Assembly: GCF_000245015.1 (NCBI RefSeq)
Contig: NZ_JH600070.1
Span: 1,101,184 to 1,165,183, forward strand
DNA length: 64,000 nt
Origin: Beggiatoa alba B18LD
GTDB taxonomy: Bacteria > Pseudomonadota > Gammaproteobacteria > Beggiatoales > Beggiatoaceae
Direction: 5' to 3'
Made by a program: the position numbers and the translations under genes
Notes under the pieces: generated by a model
What the model was told of the DNA's origin: nothing
Database searches by the model: none
The model's input: only the letters and a program-made list of their open reading frames with translations
Part shown: positions 15,854 to 24,566 of the stretch, in pieces
Layout: each line of letters begins with the position of its first letter
Numbering within the stretch: position 1 is the stretch's first letter

Positions 15854-17113
15854 ATGCAGTTGTATGTTGTTGGTTTGAATCACACCACCGCACCTGTTGC
15901 GATTCGTGAACAGGTCTCTTTCCCAGCCGAACGTTTGCATCACGCTTTACACGATTTAACGCAACATGAGTTAGTCGAGGAGGCGGTTATTGTCTCGACC
16001 TGTAATCGAACAGAGGTTTATTGCGCGACAGCGCATGATACCCGCGATTTATTACTGGCATGGTTAGGTCAATATCATCACATCACCCCCGAAAAATTAA
16101 GCAATTACTTATATATTCATGAACATACTGATGCAATTCGCCATTTACTACGGGTTGCCTGTGGTTTAGATTCACTCATTTTAGGCGAGCCTCAAATTCT
16201 GGGACAAATTAAAGCCGCGTATCAACAGGCACGTGATGTTAATACAACAGGACGATTATTAAGCAAACTGTTTGAGCATAGTTTTTCTGTGGCGAAACAA
16301 GTGAGAACTGATACGGCTATCGGCTCAAGTCCTGTCTCTGTTGCTTTTGCTGCGGTTAGATTAGCCCAGCAAATTTTTGGCGATTTACAACAAAATACGG
16401 CGTTGCTGATTGGCGCGGGAGAAACGATAGAACTGGCTGCTCGTCATCTGCATGAAAAAGGCTTAGGCAGGATGATAGTTGCCAATAGAACCTTAGACCG
16501 TGCACGCACATTAGCAAAAGAATTCAGTGGTTATGCAATCACGTTGGAAGAAATCCCCAACCATTTAGCCGAGGCAGATGTCATTATCTCTTCAACTGCA
16601 AGCCCAACCCCAATTTTAAGCTGTAACACGGTTAAACAAGCGATAAAAGCCCGTAAACATCGCCCAATATTTATCGTTGATATTGCCGTCCCCCGCGATG
16701 TAGAGGCAGAAGTCAGTCGACTAGAAGATGTTTATCTTTATACCGTTGATGATTTAAACGAAGTGATTCAAGAAAATTTACGCACTCGAGAACAAGCTGC
16801 CCGCCAAGCAGAAGAAATTATTGATACTCAAGTCACCCACTTTATGGGCTGGCTTAATTCGCTCAGTGCGATAGAAACCATCTGCGATATTCGCGAACGC
16901 GCACAAGATAAACGGGTTGAATTAGTGACAAAAGCTAAAAAGATGCTAGAAAATGGCAAATCGCCACAAGATGTGATTGATTATTTAGCACATACTTTAA
17001 CAAATACGTTAATTCACACGCCCTGTACGCAATTACGACAAGCAGGCTATAACGGTCGTGAAGACCTTGTCCTTGCGGCACAACAACTGTTTCAATTAAA
17101 TCAGCATAAATAA
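15854..17113 (+). CDS. hemA: Glutamyl-tRNA reductase
   Basis: 419 residues, full length. It catalyses NADPH-dependent reduction of glutamyl-tRNA to glutamate-1-semialdehyde, the first committed step of C5 tetrapyrrole synthesis, in the cytosol. The N-terminal catalytic domain has NHTTAPVAIRE (9-19) and nucleophile Cys50 in STCNRTEVY. The NADPH domain follows the family block LDSLILGEPQILGQIKAAYQ (about 105-124) and the nucleotide-binding GAGETIELAARHL (about 192-204). A C-terminal dimerisation helix (from about 315) ends the protein. Feedback degradation via N-terminal Lys residues as in enterics is not evident: residues 2-3 are Gln-Leu. The prfA/hemK genes that often follow hemA are absent. 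Preceded by a notable inverted repeat and -10 box. Confidence 0.96.
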   Translation: MQLYVVGLNHTTAPVAIREQVSFPAERLHHALHDLTQHELVEEAVIVSTCNRTEVYCATAHDTRDLLLAWLGQYHHITPEKLSNYLYIHEHTDAIRHLLRVACGLDSLILGEPQILGQIKAAYQQARDVNTTGRLLSKLFEHSFSVAKQVRTDTAIGSSPVSVAFAAVRLAQQIFGDLQQNTALLIGAGETIELAARHLHEKGLGRMIVANRTLDRARTLAKEFSGYAITLEEIPNHLAEADVIISSTASPTPILSCNTVKQAIKARKHRPIFIVDIAVPRDVEAEVSRLEDVYLYTVDDLNEVIQENLRTREQAARQAEEIIDTQVTHFMGWLNSLSAIETICDIRERAQDKRVELVTKAKKMLENGKSPQDVIDYLAHTLTNTLIHTPCTQLRQAGYNGREDLVLAAQQLFQLNQHK

Positions 17114-17453
17114 TATGGGTTCGGAGAATATTTTTAAAAAGACAATAGCTTGTCTGAATCAGAATTTTCAGGATTAGCAGGATTTAAACCCTAAAAAACC
17201 TGAGCTTTGCGAGTTTTATAAAATAAAACAGAGACCTGCTAGGTTTTCAAAACCTAGCAGGTCTTTTTTTGTCTGAATCAGAATTCACAGAATTTTCAGA
17301 ATTAGCAGAATTAAAAACAATTAAAAACATAATTTTTTATTCTTTTAATTTTCTTGTCTTTTTAATTCTGAAAATCCTGATTCAGACAAGCTGTTGTCTT
17401 TTTAAAAGAAACTCGCAGAACTCAAGTTAATCTTATATGGTTCAAACAGTAAA
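17114..17453. other. Repeat-filled gap between converging hemA and ispF-like gene
   Basis: No gene is seen. It contains a family-B module (about 17151-17187), an inverted tail (GCGAGTTTTATAAAATAAAACAGA), a family-A palindrome (17233-17263), then a long family-B pair (about 17270-17390). From 17260 to 17390 the sequence is close to the reverse complement of about 11165-11300, including the shared spacer with AAAATTAAAAGAATAAAAAA. Either strand would give strong hairpins, suitable for ending transcription of both converging genes. Confidence 0.85.
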
Positions 17454-17936
17454 CTACTCCTGCACTGCTGTAATAATGCAAAAAACCTGAATACCTAAAC
17501 CCTTGCCAAAATCAGTTAAACCCTCGCCCGTCGTTGCAGTAATGCCAACATCTGCCACCGTTATCTGCAATAATTCAGCAATGCTCTGTTTCATCGCAGG
17601 AATAAACGGCGTAATTTTAGGCGTTTGACACTCAATACTGATAGAAATATGGCAAATTTGCCAACCATTTAAATACTTTAACGCTTCCTCAACATACACC
17701 CGACTATTTGTAATCCCCTGTTTTAAACACAACTCATCACTGATTTTGCCGAGAATATTAACGCCTGTAATCCCAGAAATCCCATTCGTAATGGCATGTA
17801 ATACCACATCAGCATCGCTATTCCCCTCTAATCCTAAATCATCAGGAAATAAAATCCCAGCCAATATTAAAGGCTTATGCTCATGAGCCAAAATAAAACG
17901 ATGGCTATCTTGTCCTAATCCTGTTTTAACACGCAT
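17454..17936 (-). CDS. Divergent IspF-like cyclodiphosphate synthase
   Basis: 160 residues from ATG 17936, chosen over an in-frame start 21 bp upstream because it matches the IspF N-terminus and has GAGAGG upstream. IspF makes 2-C-methyl-D-erythritol 2,4-cyclodiphosphate in the MEP isoprenoid pathway, as a Zn-containing trimer. The metal ligands are conserved: Asp10 and His12 in GQDSHRF, and His47 in DVVLHAI. Other usual residues are changed: the HSDGD motif reads NSDAD (Asn39), the Asp of DIGK becomes Ile (ILGK), and the ATTTEKLGF loop reads ATTGEGLTD. The gene is not next to ispD as in most proteobacteria. It may be a paralogue with altered substrate or activity; a second, canonical ispF elsewhere would be expected. 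Confidence 0.8.
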   Translation of the reverse strand: MRVKTGLGQDSHRFILAHEHKPLILAGILFPDDLGLEGNSDADVVLHAITNGISGITGVNILGKISDELCLKQGITNSRVYVEEALKYLNGWQICHISISIECQTPKITPFIPAMKQSIAELLQITVADVGITATTGEGLTDFGKGLGIQVFCIITAVQE

Positions 17937-18070
17937 TGAATTCCAACCTCTCACCACAACAATAAAAAAGTTTTTTATTTTATCCCGAATTAACCTGATA
18001 ATACCCGCTAGAATCTGCTTAACTTAATGTCTAAGCCGATAGACCTATTAAAAAACTGAGGGATTCCTCT

Positions 18071-18334
18071 ATGGAAATGATGTATGTAGTTTTTTTCGCG
18101 TTGATAGGGATTGGTCTGTTAACCCTTTTTATGTATAAACGTAAAATGCAAGAATTAGAACGAGAACGACGCGAAAAAGAAATGTGGTTAATGCAAGAAA
18201 TCGCCATTCAACAAGCAAAACAGAAGAAAGCAGAAACCACAAAACAACAAACCCAAACAAATAATATAAGCGCGACCGTTGCAGAAAACATAGAAAAAAC
18301 GCCAAGTTCTGAAAAAAAACTCAGTGCGAAATAA
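18071..18334 (+). CDS. Small single-pass membrane protein with charged coiled-coil tail
   Basis: 87 residues. A membrane helix spans about 4-23 (MYVVFFALIGIGLLTLFMY), followed by a basic/acidic helical stretch KMQELERERREKEMWLMQEIAIQQAKQKK (about 26-54, likely coiled coil) and a Thr/Gln/Ser-rich disordered tail. SD GAGG about 9 bp before the ATG; a second Met at position 3 is possible. It lies between the divergent ispF-like gene and lipA on the plus strand (60 bp before lipA), and could be cotranscribed with lipA. No family recognised. Confidence 0.72.
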   Translation: MEMMYVVFFALIGIGLLTLFMYKRKMQELERERREKEMWLMQEIAIQQAKQKKAETTKQQTQTNNISATVAENIEKTPSSEKKLSAK

Positions 18335-18394
18335 CAGACAGCTAAATGTAATCACGCCTGTCATTGATTCACCCAGTTATTAATTGAGAAAGCT

Positions 18395-19345
18395 ATGGAT
18401 AACCCCTCTAAATCCGTTGAAGTTGGTAAACATCAACGTGGCGCAGAAAAAACCGCGCGGATTCCCATTAAAGTTGTGCCTGCCGAACCCCAGCGCAAAC
18501 CTGACTGGATACGGATTCGTGTGCCAACAGGCTCTGCCGTGCGTGACCTTAAAGAAAAATTACGCGACCATCATTTGCACACCGTTTGCGAAGAGGCATC
18601 GTGCCCGAATTTAAACGAATGTTTTTCGGGGGGAACTGCTACTTTTATGATTATGGGAGATATTTGTACACGTCGTTGCCCCTTCTGCGATGTTGCGCAT
18701 GGTCGTCCAGAGCCACTAGATGAAAATGAACCGATTAATTTAGCACACACTATTGCCGATATGGGCTTAAATTATGTGGTGATTACTTCCGTTGACCGTG
18801 ATGATTTACGCGATGGTGGTGCAGGGCATTTTGTTGCATGTATCCGCGAAATTCGGACATATTCGCCAAAAACGCGCATAGAGATTTTAGTGCCTGATTT
18901 TCGTGGGCGTTTAGAAAAAGCCTTAGAAATTATGCATGAAGCTCCACCTGATGTGTTTAATCATAATTTAGAAACTGTGCCCCGTTTATATAAACAAGCT
19001 CGCCCAGGTGCGGATTATGCATGGTCATTAAATCTGATTAAACAGTTTAAAGCCCAACATCCTGATGTACCGACAAAATCAGGGTTAATGCTGGGGTTAG
19101 GAGAAACGTTAGAAGAAGTTCAGCAAGTCATGGCAGATTTACGTGCGCATGATTGCGACATGTTGACGTTAGGGCAATATCTACAACCGAGCCAACATCA
19201 TTTAGCCTTGCAGCGTTATGTGACTCCACAAGAATTTAAAGACTTGGGTGAATTAGGCAAACAAATGGGCTTTAAACAAGTTGCCAGTGCGCCGTTGGTA
19301 CGTTCTTCTTATCATGCGGATAAACAAGCGGAAGGAACGTTTTAA
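18395..19345 (+). CDS. lipA: Lipoyl synthase
   Basis: 316 residues, full length. It is a radical-SAM enzyme that inserts two sulfurs into protein-bound octanoyl chains to form lipoate on 2-oxoacid dehydrogenase E2 and GcvH. The auxiliary [4Fe-4S] cluster ligands are Cys65, Cys70 and Cys76 ([12 protein letters not shown]), and the radical-SAM cluster is Cys91, Cys95 and Cys98 (CTRRCPFC). [27 protein letters not shown] and the C-terminal [11 protein letters not shown] are all typical. The C-terminal Ser of RSSYHA that ligates the auxiliary cluster is present. GAGAAAG precedes the ATG. No lipB is adjacent, which is somewhat unusual for proteobacteria. A family-A palindrome follows directly and may end the transcript. 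Confidence 0.97.
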   Translation: MDNPSKSVEVGKHQRGAEKTARIPIKVVPAEPQRKPDWIRIRVPTGSAVRDLKEKLRDHHLHTVCEEASCPNLNECFSGGTATFMIMGDICTRRCPFCDVAHGRPEPLDENEPINLAHTIADMGLNYVVITSVDRDDLRDGGAGHFVACIREIRTYSPKTRIEILVPDFRGRLEKALEIMHEAPPDVFNHNLETVPRLYKQARPGADYAWSLNLIKQFKAQHPDVPTKSGLMLGLGETLEEVQQVMADLRAHDCDMLTLGQYLQPSQHHLALQRYVTPQEFKDLGELGKQMGFKQVASAPLVRSSYHADKQAEGTF

Positions 19346-19357
19346 GCTGTTTTAAAA

Positions 19358-19515
19358 GACCTGCTAGGTTTTGAAAACCTAGCAGGTCTGTCGAAACACG
19401 CGAAAAGGCTTCACCAGACAAGATTAAAATATTGTCTGAATCAGGATTTTCAGGATTAACAGGATTTAAAACCTGCAAACCAAAAAGTAAGGCGGATAAA
19501 TCTTTTTAATCCTGC
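19358..19515. repeat. Family-A palindrome, linker and family-B modules
   Basis: Palindrome at 19358-19388, then the linker with GTCGAAACACGCGAAAAG and CACCAGACAAGATT, then a GTCTGAATCAGG family-B half (about 19434-19470) and its inverted remainder (AATCCTGCTAATCC near 19500). The linker is the reverse complement of the one at about 14403-14435 and is shared with 26265-26345 and 56475-56560. Confidence 0.85.
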
Positions 19516-19521
19516 TAATCC

Positions 19522-20442
19522 TTATTCGGGCAAACGCTTGTTCTTTAAATCCTTTAAAGTAGCAAATGCTGTTTCTATCAATGTTGTGATAAACCCCACA
19601 TGAATATCCTTTTCATGACTACGCACCGCTGCGTATAGTTCTCCCCATAATCCTTGTATTCCAATCGGACGCGCTTGAACATAATCCCTTTCTAAATAAG
19701 GCTGAACCGCCCAACGTGGCAAGGCAGCAATCCCGCGCCGTGAAGCAACTAATTGTAAAATTGCAATAGTTAATTCTGCTGTGCGTCGAGTCGGGTTAAT
19801 GCCTGCGGGTTTCAGCACATGTTGTATTAAATCTAGCTTTGCATCAGGCACAGGATAAGTAATTAAAGTAACTGTCGCAAAATCTTCTGCCACTAAATAG
19901 GCTTTTTCAACAAACGCATGTTGTCGCGCAATCAAGGCAACAATTTCGTAGCTAAATAAAGGAAAATAAGTGATATTGCGCTGTGCTTTTGCCTCCGAAA
20001 CAATCACAACATCCGCTTGTTGTTCTGCCAGTAGCAACAACGGGTCAGTATGAAAGCCCGCCACTAAATCCAATTCAACCGCGTTTTGTTGTTCACGGTA
20101 GTTGTCCATCGCAGGCATTAACCAGTCGTAACAAGTATGACATTCCACCGCAATGCGTAATTCACGCACGACCCCCAGCGTTTTTAACTGTGCGATTGCT
20201 TGGCGGGTTTTCTCAAACTCAGGCAAGACCTTTTGTGCTAATTGCAATAATAATTCTCCTGCGGGTGTTAATTTTAATGGTCGTTGCTGACGTTCAAATA
20301 AGGGAGTTTCTAAATAATTTTCTAAGCTCGCTAACTGATGCGATAAAGCGGACTGCGTGAGATGTAAACGTGTCGCGGCTAAAGTCACGCTCCCTGTTTC
20401 AAATAAGGCAAGCATCGCTTTTAAATGGCGGAGTTCTAACAT
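19522..20442 (-). CDS. metR: LysR-type regulator MetR
   Basis: 306 residues, standard LysR length. N-terminal winged HTH at about 1-60 (LRHLKAMLALFETGSVTLAATRLHLTQSALSHQLASLE) and a C-terminal co-inducer domain from about 90, with VECHTCYDWLMPAMDNYRE and LVASRRGIAALPRWAV, which are MetR-like. In enterics MetR uses homocysteine as co-inducer to activate metE, metH and glyA. The gene is divergent from metE with 130 bp between the coding starts. A perfect MetR-type operator lies in that gap, so both specific identity and autoregulation are well supported. Confidence 0.93.
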   Translation of the reverse strand: MLELRHLKAMLALFETGSVTLAATRLHLTQSALSHQLASLENYLETPLFERQQRPLKLTPAGELLLQLAQKVLPEFEKTRQAIAQLKTLGVVRELRIAVECHTCYDWLMPAMDNYREQQNAVELDLVAGFHTDPLLLLAEQQADVVIVSEAKAQRNITYFPLFSYEIVALIARQHAFVEKAYLVAEDFATVTLITYPVPDAKLDLIQHVLKPAGINPTRRTAELTIAILQLVASRRGIAALPRWAVQPYLERDYVQARPIGIQGLWGELYAAVRSHEKDIHVGFITTLIETAFATLKDLKNKRLPE

Positions 20443-20472
20443 AATAAAATTAAGGCAACGCTAAAGATAATT

Positions 20473-20495
20473 AATCATGAATATATTTCATGATT
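20473..20495. promoter_or_regulatory. MetR operator between metR and metE
   Basis: A perfect palindrome with 9-bp arms AATCATGAA/TTCATGATT around TATAT. Its core TGAATATATTTCA (20478-20490) matches the E. coli MetR consensus TGAA-N5-TTCA exactly. It lies 83 bp upstream of the metE ATG and 31 bp from the metR start, the expected place for activation of metE and autorepression of metR. Confidence 0.85.
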
Positions 20496-20572
20496 TAATG
20501 AAAATTATGTGTTTGATTCATAGTATTATTTGCCTGCATTATAACGACTTCTTAAATATGGAGTCTTTTAGA

Positions 20573-22852
20573 ATGTTACAAACACATGTTTTAGGCTTTC
20601 CTCGCATAGGCTTACAACGAGAACTTAAGTTCGCATTGGAAAAATATTGGCGACATGAAATTGATGCTGATGCATTAGAATTAGTCGGGCAACGGTTACG
20701 GACACAACACTGGGTATTGCAACAACAAGCAGGCTTAGATTATGTCACTGTTGGCGATTTTGCCTTTTACGACCACGTGTTAAACCATATTCAATTATTA
20801 GGTTGTGAACCGACACGTTTTAACTTTACCCCTGAACAAACTGCTTTAAACCGCTACTTTATAATGGCGCGTGGCGTTGCCGCAGACACAACGCAGGCGT
20901 TAACTCAACCCGCGTTAGAAATGACGAAATGGTTTGATACCAATTATCATTATTTAGTCCCTGAATTTACAGCAGATACTCAATTTAGTTTACAGTCAGA
21001 ACAATTATTTCAAGAAGTTCAACAAGCTCAACAACAGGGTTATGCGGTAAAAGTGGTATTAATCAGCCCGTTAAGCTTTTTATGGTTAGGGAAAATCACA
21101 ACGGGTGAAAAATTGTCGTTATTACCGCGCTTAATCCCTGTTTATCAACAAATTCTGCAACGGTTGCATACGATGGGCGTGCAATGGGTACAGTTTGATG
21201 AACCCATTTTAGGGCTAGATTTAACAAGCCCATGGAAATCAGCATTTCAACCCACTTACGATGCATTAGCCACTATTCCGATTAACCTTTTATTAACCAG
21301 CTATTTTTCACCGCTGGCGGATAATTTAAACCTTGCTTGTCAATTGCCTGTTGCCGGATTGCATATTGACGCAGTACGTGCCCCTGAAGAAGTGCAAACC
21401 ATTGCGCAAACGCTTGCCACTGATAAAGTGTTGTCTATTGGCATTATTGACGGGCGTAATATTTGGCGTACTGATTTAAATGCGGTATTACCCGTTTTAA
21501 AAGCCATACAAGCCCAACGACAAGCCTCGATTTGGTTAGCACCCTCTTGTTCGTTACTGCATTGTCCATTGAGTTTAAGCCAAGAACAACGACTTGATGC
21601 CGAAGTGCGTACATGGTTAGCTTTTGCAACTGAAAAGTTGGAAGAATTACATGTTTTAAAACAAGCTTTATCCGATGAAAAAACTGTTGAATCTGCATTA
21701 CAAGAAAATGCGCGGATTCTGCACCAACGACGTAATAGCACACGGGTGCATGTTCCTGCTGTTGAGGAACGTTTAACAAGCCTAGATGCAAGCAGCGACA
21801 AACGTCATGCCCGTTTTAATGAACGTCAAGCCAAACAACGCGCCCGTTTTAACTTGCCACTATTTCCCACGACAACCATTGGTTCTTTTCCCCAAACCAG
21901 TGAAATCCGTGCCACTCGCGCCGCTTTCAAAGCAGGCAAATTAGATCAAGTCAGTTATATCCAACAAATGCAATCTGCCATTGCACATGCGATTGAACAA
22001 CAAACCCAATTAGGTTTAGATGTCCTTGTACACGGCGAAGCAGAACGTAATGATATGGTGGAATATTTTGGCGAACAGTTAGAAGGCTTTGCCTTTACCC
22101 AAAATGGTTGGGTGCAATCTTACGGCTCACGCTGTGTCAAACCGCCCATTATTTACGGCGATGTATGGCGGGCGCGTCCGATGACTGTGGAATGGACAAC
22201 ATTCGCCCAAAGCCTGACTGAAAAGCCCATGAAGGGAATGCTAACGGGACCGATAACTATTTTACAATGGTCGTTTGTCCGCGATGACCAATCCCGTGCA
22301 CAAACCGCGTTGCAAATCGCGCTGGCGATTCGTGATGAAGTAGTAGATTTAGAACACGCAGGCATAGGCATTATTCAAATCGATGAACCTGCGATTCGAG
22401 AAGGTTTACCGTTACGTAAAGCCCAATGGGAAAATTATTTAACAGGGGCAACCCGTGCTTTTAGAATTGCCGCGTCGGGCGTTGCTAATACCACGCAGAT
22501 TCACACTCACATGTGCTATGCCGAGTTTAACGATATTCTGCCCGCAATCGCTTCACTGGATGCGGATGTTATCACCATAGAAACCAGTCGTTCACAAATG
22601 GAATTATTAACGGGATTTGCTGACTTTAACTACCCCAATGAAATTGGACCTGGTGTTTACGATATTCACTCGCCCCGCGTGCCGAGTGTTGAAGAAATGC
22701 TGAACTTGCTAAAAAAAGCCGCCGCTGTCATTCCAGCCTCACATCTTTGGGTTAATCCTGATTGCGGTTTAAAAACACGCACATGGCACGAAACGACCGC
22801 CGCATTAAGAAATATGGTGACTGCCGCACAAACAATGCGAGCCAGCCTGTAA
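20573..22852 (+). CDS. metE: Cobalamin-independent methionine synthase
   Basis: 759 residues from ATG 20573, which is preceded by GGAG about 9 bp upstream and gives the family start (MLQTHVLGFPRIGLQRELK). The frame stays open 96 bp further upstream, but that would overlap the MetR operator and is rejected. It transfers a methyl group from 5-methyltetrahydropteroyltri-glutamate to homocysteine, in the cytosol. Two homologous halves are present. The catalytic C-terminal half starts near FPTTTIGSFPQT and has zinc ligands in HTHMCYAEF (His and Cys), the Glu of ITIETSRS and Cys in NPDCGLKTR. The interdomain region is KRHARFNERQAKQRARF. Regulated by the divergent metR. A hairpin terminator follows. 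Confidence 0.96.
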   Translation: MLQTHVLGFPRIGLQRELKFALEKYWRHEIDADALELVGQRLRTQHWVLQQQAGLDYVTVGDFAFYDHVLNHIQLLGCEPTRFNFTPEQTALNRYFIMARGVAADTTQALTQPALEMTKWFDTNYHYLVPEFTADTQFSLQSEQLFQEVQQAQQQGYAVKVVLISPLSFLWLGKITTGEKLSLLPRLIPVYQQILQRLHTMGVQWVQFDEPILGLDLTSPWKSAFQPTYDALATIPINLLLTSYFSPLADNLNLACQLPVAGLHIDAVRAPEEVQTIAQTLATDKVLSIGIIDGRNIWRTDLNAVLPVLKAIQAQRQASIWLAPSCSLLHCPLSLSQEQRLDAEVRTWLAFATEKLEELHVLKQALSDEKTVESALQENARILHQRRNSTRVHVPAVEERLTSLDASSDKRHARFNERQAKQRARFNLPLFPTTTIGSFPQTSEIRATRAAFKAGKLDQVSYIQQMQSAIAHAIEQQTQLGLDVLVHGEAERNDMVEYFGEQLEGFAFTQNGWVQSYGSRCVKPPIIYGDVWRARPMTVEWTTFAQSLTEKPMKGMLTGPITILQWSFVRDDQSRAQTALQIALAIRDEVVDLEHAGIGIIQIDEPAIREGLPLRKAQWENYLTGATRAFRIAASGVANTTQIHTHMCYAEFNDILPAIASLDADVITIETSRSQMELLTGFADFNYPNEIGPGVYDIHSPRVPSVEEMLNLLKKAAAVIPASHLWVNPDCGLKTRTWHETTAALRNMVTAAQTMRASL

Positions 22853-22910
22853 TTAACTAAAAATCGGCAACATTGCAAAAAAGCAAAGCTAATAAACGCT
22901 CATACAGCTT

Positions 22911-22943
22911 AAACAATCAGGCATTTTTTGCTTGATTGTTTTA
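22911..22943 (+). terminator. Intrinsic terminator after metE
   Basis: AAACAATCAGGC pairs with GCTTGATTGTTT (one mismatch) around ATTTTTT, with a short T tail; it begins about 60 bp after the metE stop. Confidence 0.75.
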
Positions 22944-23208
22944 TAACAAATGCGGTTAAATGCCAACGCTTGCAGGCATTCTCGTGAAAAACCTTAAGAA
23001 ATTAAAGTTATTAGTTGATAACTCAAGCCCGACTATCCCTATTAATTTCAATATCGCAAATGCGATGCTTTTCACGATTTCAGAACAATCCCTATGGCAT
23101 AATAGCAACCTATATTTGATAATAATAAGGCTATGTCTAAGAGACAATAGATATTTTACTAAGAAATTGAAATTAAAAGTTATCTATTCACTATGGATAA
23201 TACCTAGC

Positions 23209-23239
23209 TTGCAGTGTTTCCCAAGTTATCAGGTATAAT
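23209..23239 (+). promoter_or_regulatory. Probable metK promoter
   Basis: TTGCAG (23209-23214) and a perfect TATAAT (23234-23239) are separated by 19 bp, slightly long for sigma-70. The -10 is 49 bp upstream of the metK ATG, which leaves a short leader. Confidence 0.5.
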
Positions 23240-23287
23240 AACAGCCCTTACAATTTTAATTCACTAGCTAATTTAAAGAGATACAAT

Positions 23288-24451
23288 ATGTCTGAAGCTG
23301 TGCTTTTCACCTCTGAATCTGTTTCCGAAGGACATCCCGACAAAATTGCCGACCAAATTTCTGATGCGGTTTTAGACGCATTACTGGCGCAAGATAAAAA
23401 AGCGCGGGTAGCTTGTGAAACACTCGTCAAAACAGGGATGGTCGTGGTTGCAGGCGAAATTACCACCAATACATGGGTTGATGTAGAAGCCCTTGTCCGT
23501 AATACGATTAAAGAAATCGGCTATAACAGCTCAGAAATGGGATTCGACTGGGAATCTTGCGCTGTTTTATCCGCCATTGGTAAACAATCTGTTGATATTG
23601 CTGTTGGTGTTGACGAAACCGAAAATCACGAACAAGGCGCAGGCGACCAAGGCTTAATGTTCGGTTATGCTACCAACGAAACCGACGTATTAATGCCCGC
23701 CCCCATTACTTACGCGCACCGCTTAGTCAAACGTCAAGCCGAACTCCGTAAAAATGGCACACTCCCATGGTTACGCCCTGACGCAAAAAGCCAAGTCACT
23801 TTCCGCTATATTGATGGCAAACCTGTTGGCGTTGATGCCGTTGTTCTGTCCACCCAACACAGCCCTGATATCAGTAACAAATCCTTACAAGAAGCCATCA
23901 TGGACGACGTGATTAAACACGTTATTCCATCTGAATGGTTAGACAAAAATACGCGCTATTACATCAATCCAACAGGTCGTTTTGTAATCGGTGGCCCTAT
24001 GGGCGACTGCGGTTTGACAGGACGGAAAATCATTGTTGATACTTATGGCGGTATGGCAAGACATGGCGGTGGCGCATTCTCTGGAAAAGACCCCTCCAAA
24101 GTTGACCGCTCTGCAGCCTATGCCTGCCGTTATGTCGCTAAAAACATCGTAGCCGCTGGATTAGCCCAACGTTGTGAAGTCCAAGTATCCTACGCCATCG
24201 GCGTTGCCGAACCGACTTCTATTCTGGTTGAAACCTTTGGCACAGGCAAAATTGATGATGCCAAACTCGTGCGTTTAGTCCGTGAACACTTTGACTTACG
24301 TCCTCGTGGTTTAATTGCCATGTTAAATTTACTCCGTCCCATTTATGGCAAAACAGCCAGCTATGGACATTTCGGACGTGAAGACGCTGATTTTACATGG
24401 GAACAAACCGACAAAGCCGACGCACTGCGCGAAGCCGCTGGCATTAAATAA
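23288..24451 (+). CDS. metK: S-adenosylmethionine synthetase
   Basis: 387 residues, full length. It makes SAM from methionine and ATP, releasing pyrophosphate and phosphate. Family signatures are [25 protein letters not shown] (7-31, ATP/metal site), the [15 protein letters not shown] hexapeptide region (about 117-131) and the glycine-rich [19 protein letters not shown] (about 258-276). The SD is weak (AAAGAG about 8 bp upstream). It lies between metE and ahcY in a methionine-cycle block: MetE makes methionine, MetK activates it, AhcY hydrolyses the by-product. Confidence 0.97.
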   Translation: MSEAVLFTSESVSEGHPDKIADQISDAVLDALLAQDKKARVACETLVKTGMVVVAGEITTNTWVDVEALVRNTIKEIGYNSSEMGFDWESCAVLSAIGKQSVDIAVGVDETENHEQGAGDQGLMFGYATNETDVLMPAPITYAHRLVKRQAELRKNGTLPWLRPDAKSQVTFRYIDGKPVGVDAVVLSTQHSPDISNKSLQEAIMDDVIKHVIPSEWLDKNTRYYINPTGRFVIGGPMGDCGLTGRKIIVDTYGGMARHGGGAFSGKDPSKVDRSAAYACRYVAKNIVAAGLAQRCEVQVSYAIGVAEPTSILVETFGTGKIDDAKLVRLVREHFDLRPRGLIAMLNLLRPIYGKTASYGHFGREDADFTWEQTDKADALREAAGIK

Positions 24452-24475
24452 AATCACGCAATTCTCTTAAAATCA

Positions 24476-24513
24476 CCGATAGGGGCAATAATCCCCCTGT
24501 CGGCTTTGGTTTT
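24476..24513 (+). terminator. Hairpin with T-rich tail between metK and ahcY
   Basis: CCGATAGGGG pairs with CCCCTGTCGG around a 7-8 nt loop, followed by CTTTGGTTTTT. It may terminate or attenuate metK transcription before ahcY, which has its own SD at 24555. It does not match the SAH riboswitch layout. Confidence 0.6.
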
Positions 24514-24566
24514 TGCCATATAGATACGTTTACCGCGTATCGTCAAATTTTTACAGGAATACAATA

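Larger units (their letters stand above)
22853..23287. other. metE-metK intergenic region
   Basis: This 435-bp gap holds the metE terminator (22911-22943), AT-rich DNA, and a likely metK promoter near 23209-23239. No SAM-I, SAM-II or SAH riboswitch layout could be recognised by eye. A 92-codon open frame at 22960-23238 is AT-rich, has no SD and would run through the promoter, so it is not called. Confidence 0.6.

Noticed and set aside
22960..23238. A 92-codon open frame in the metE-metK gap
   Set aside because: It is AT-rich, has no SD, lacks family similarity and overlaps the likely metK promoter.
22853..23287. SAM or SAH riboswitch before metK or ahcY
   Set aside because: I could not find the conserved helices or core of known SAM-I/II or SAH classes; only a terminator-like hairpin and a promoter are supported.
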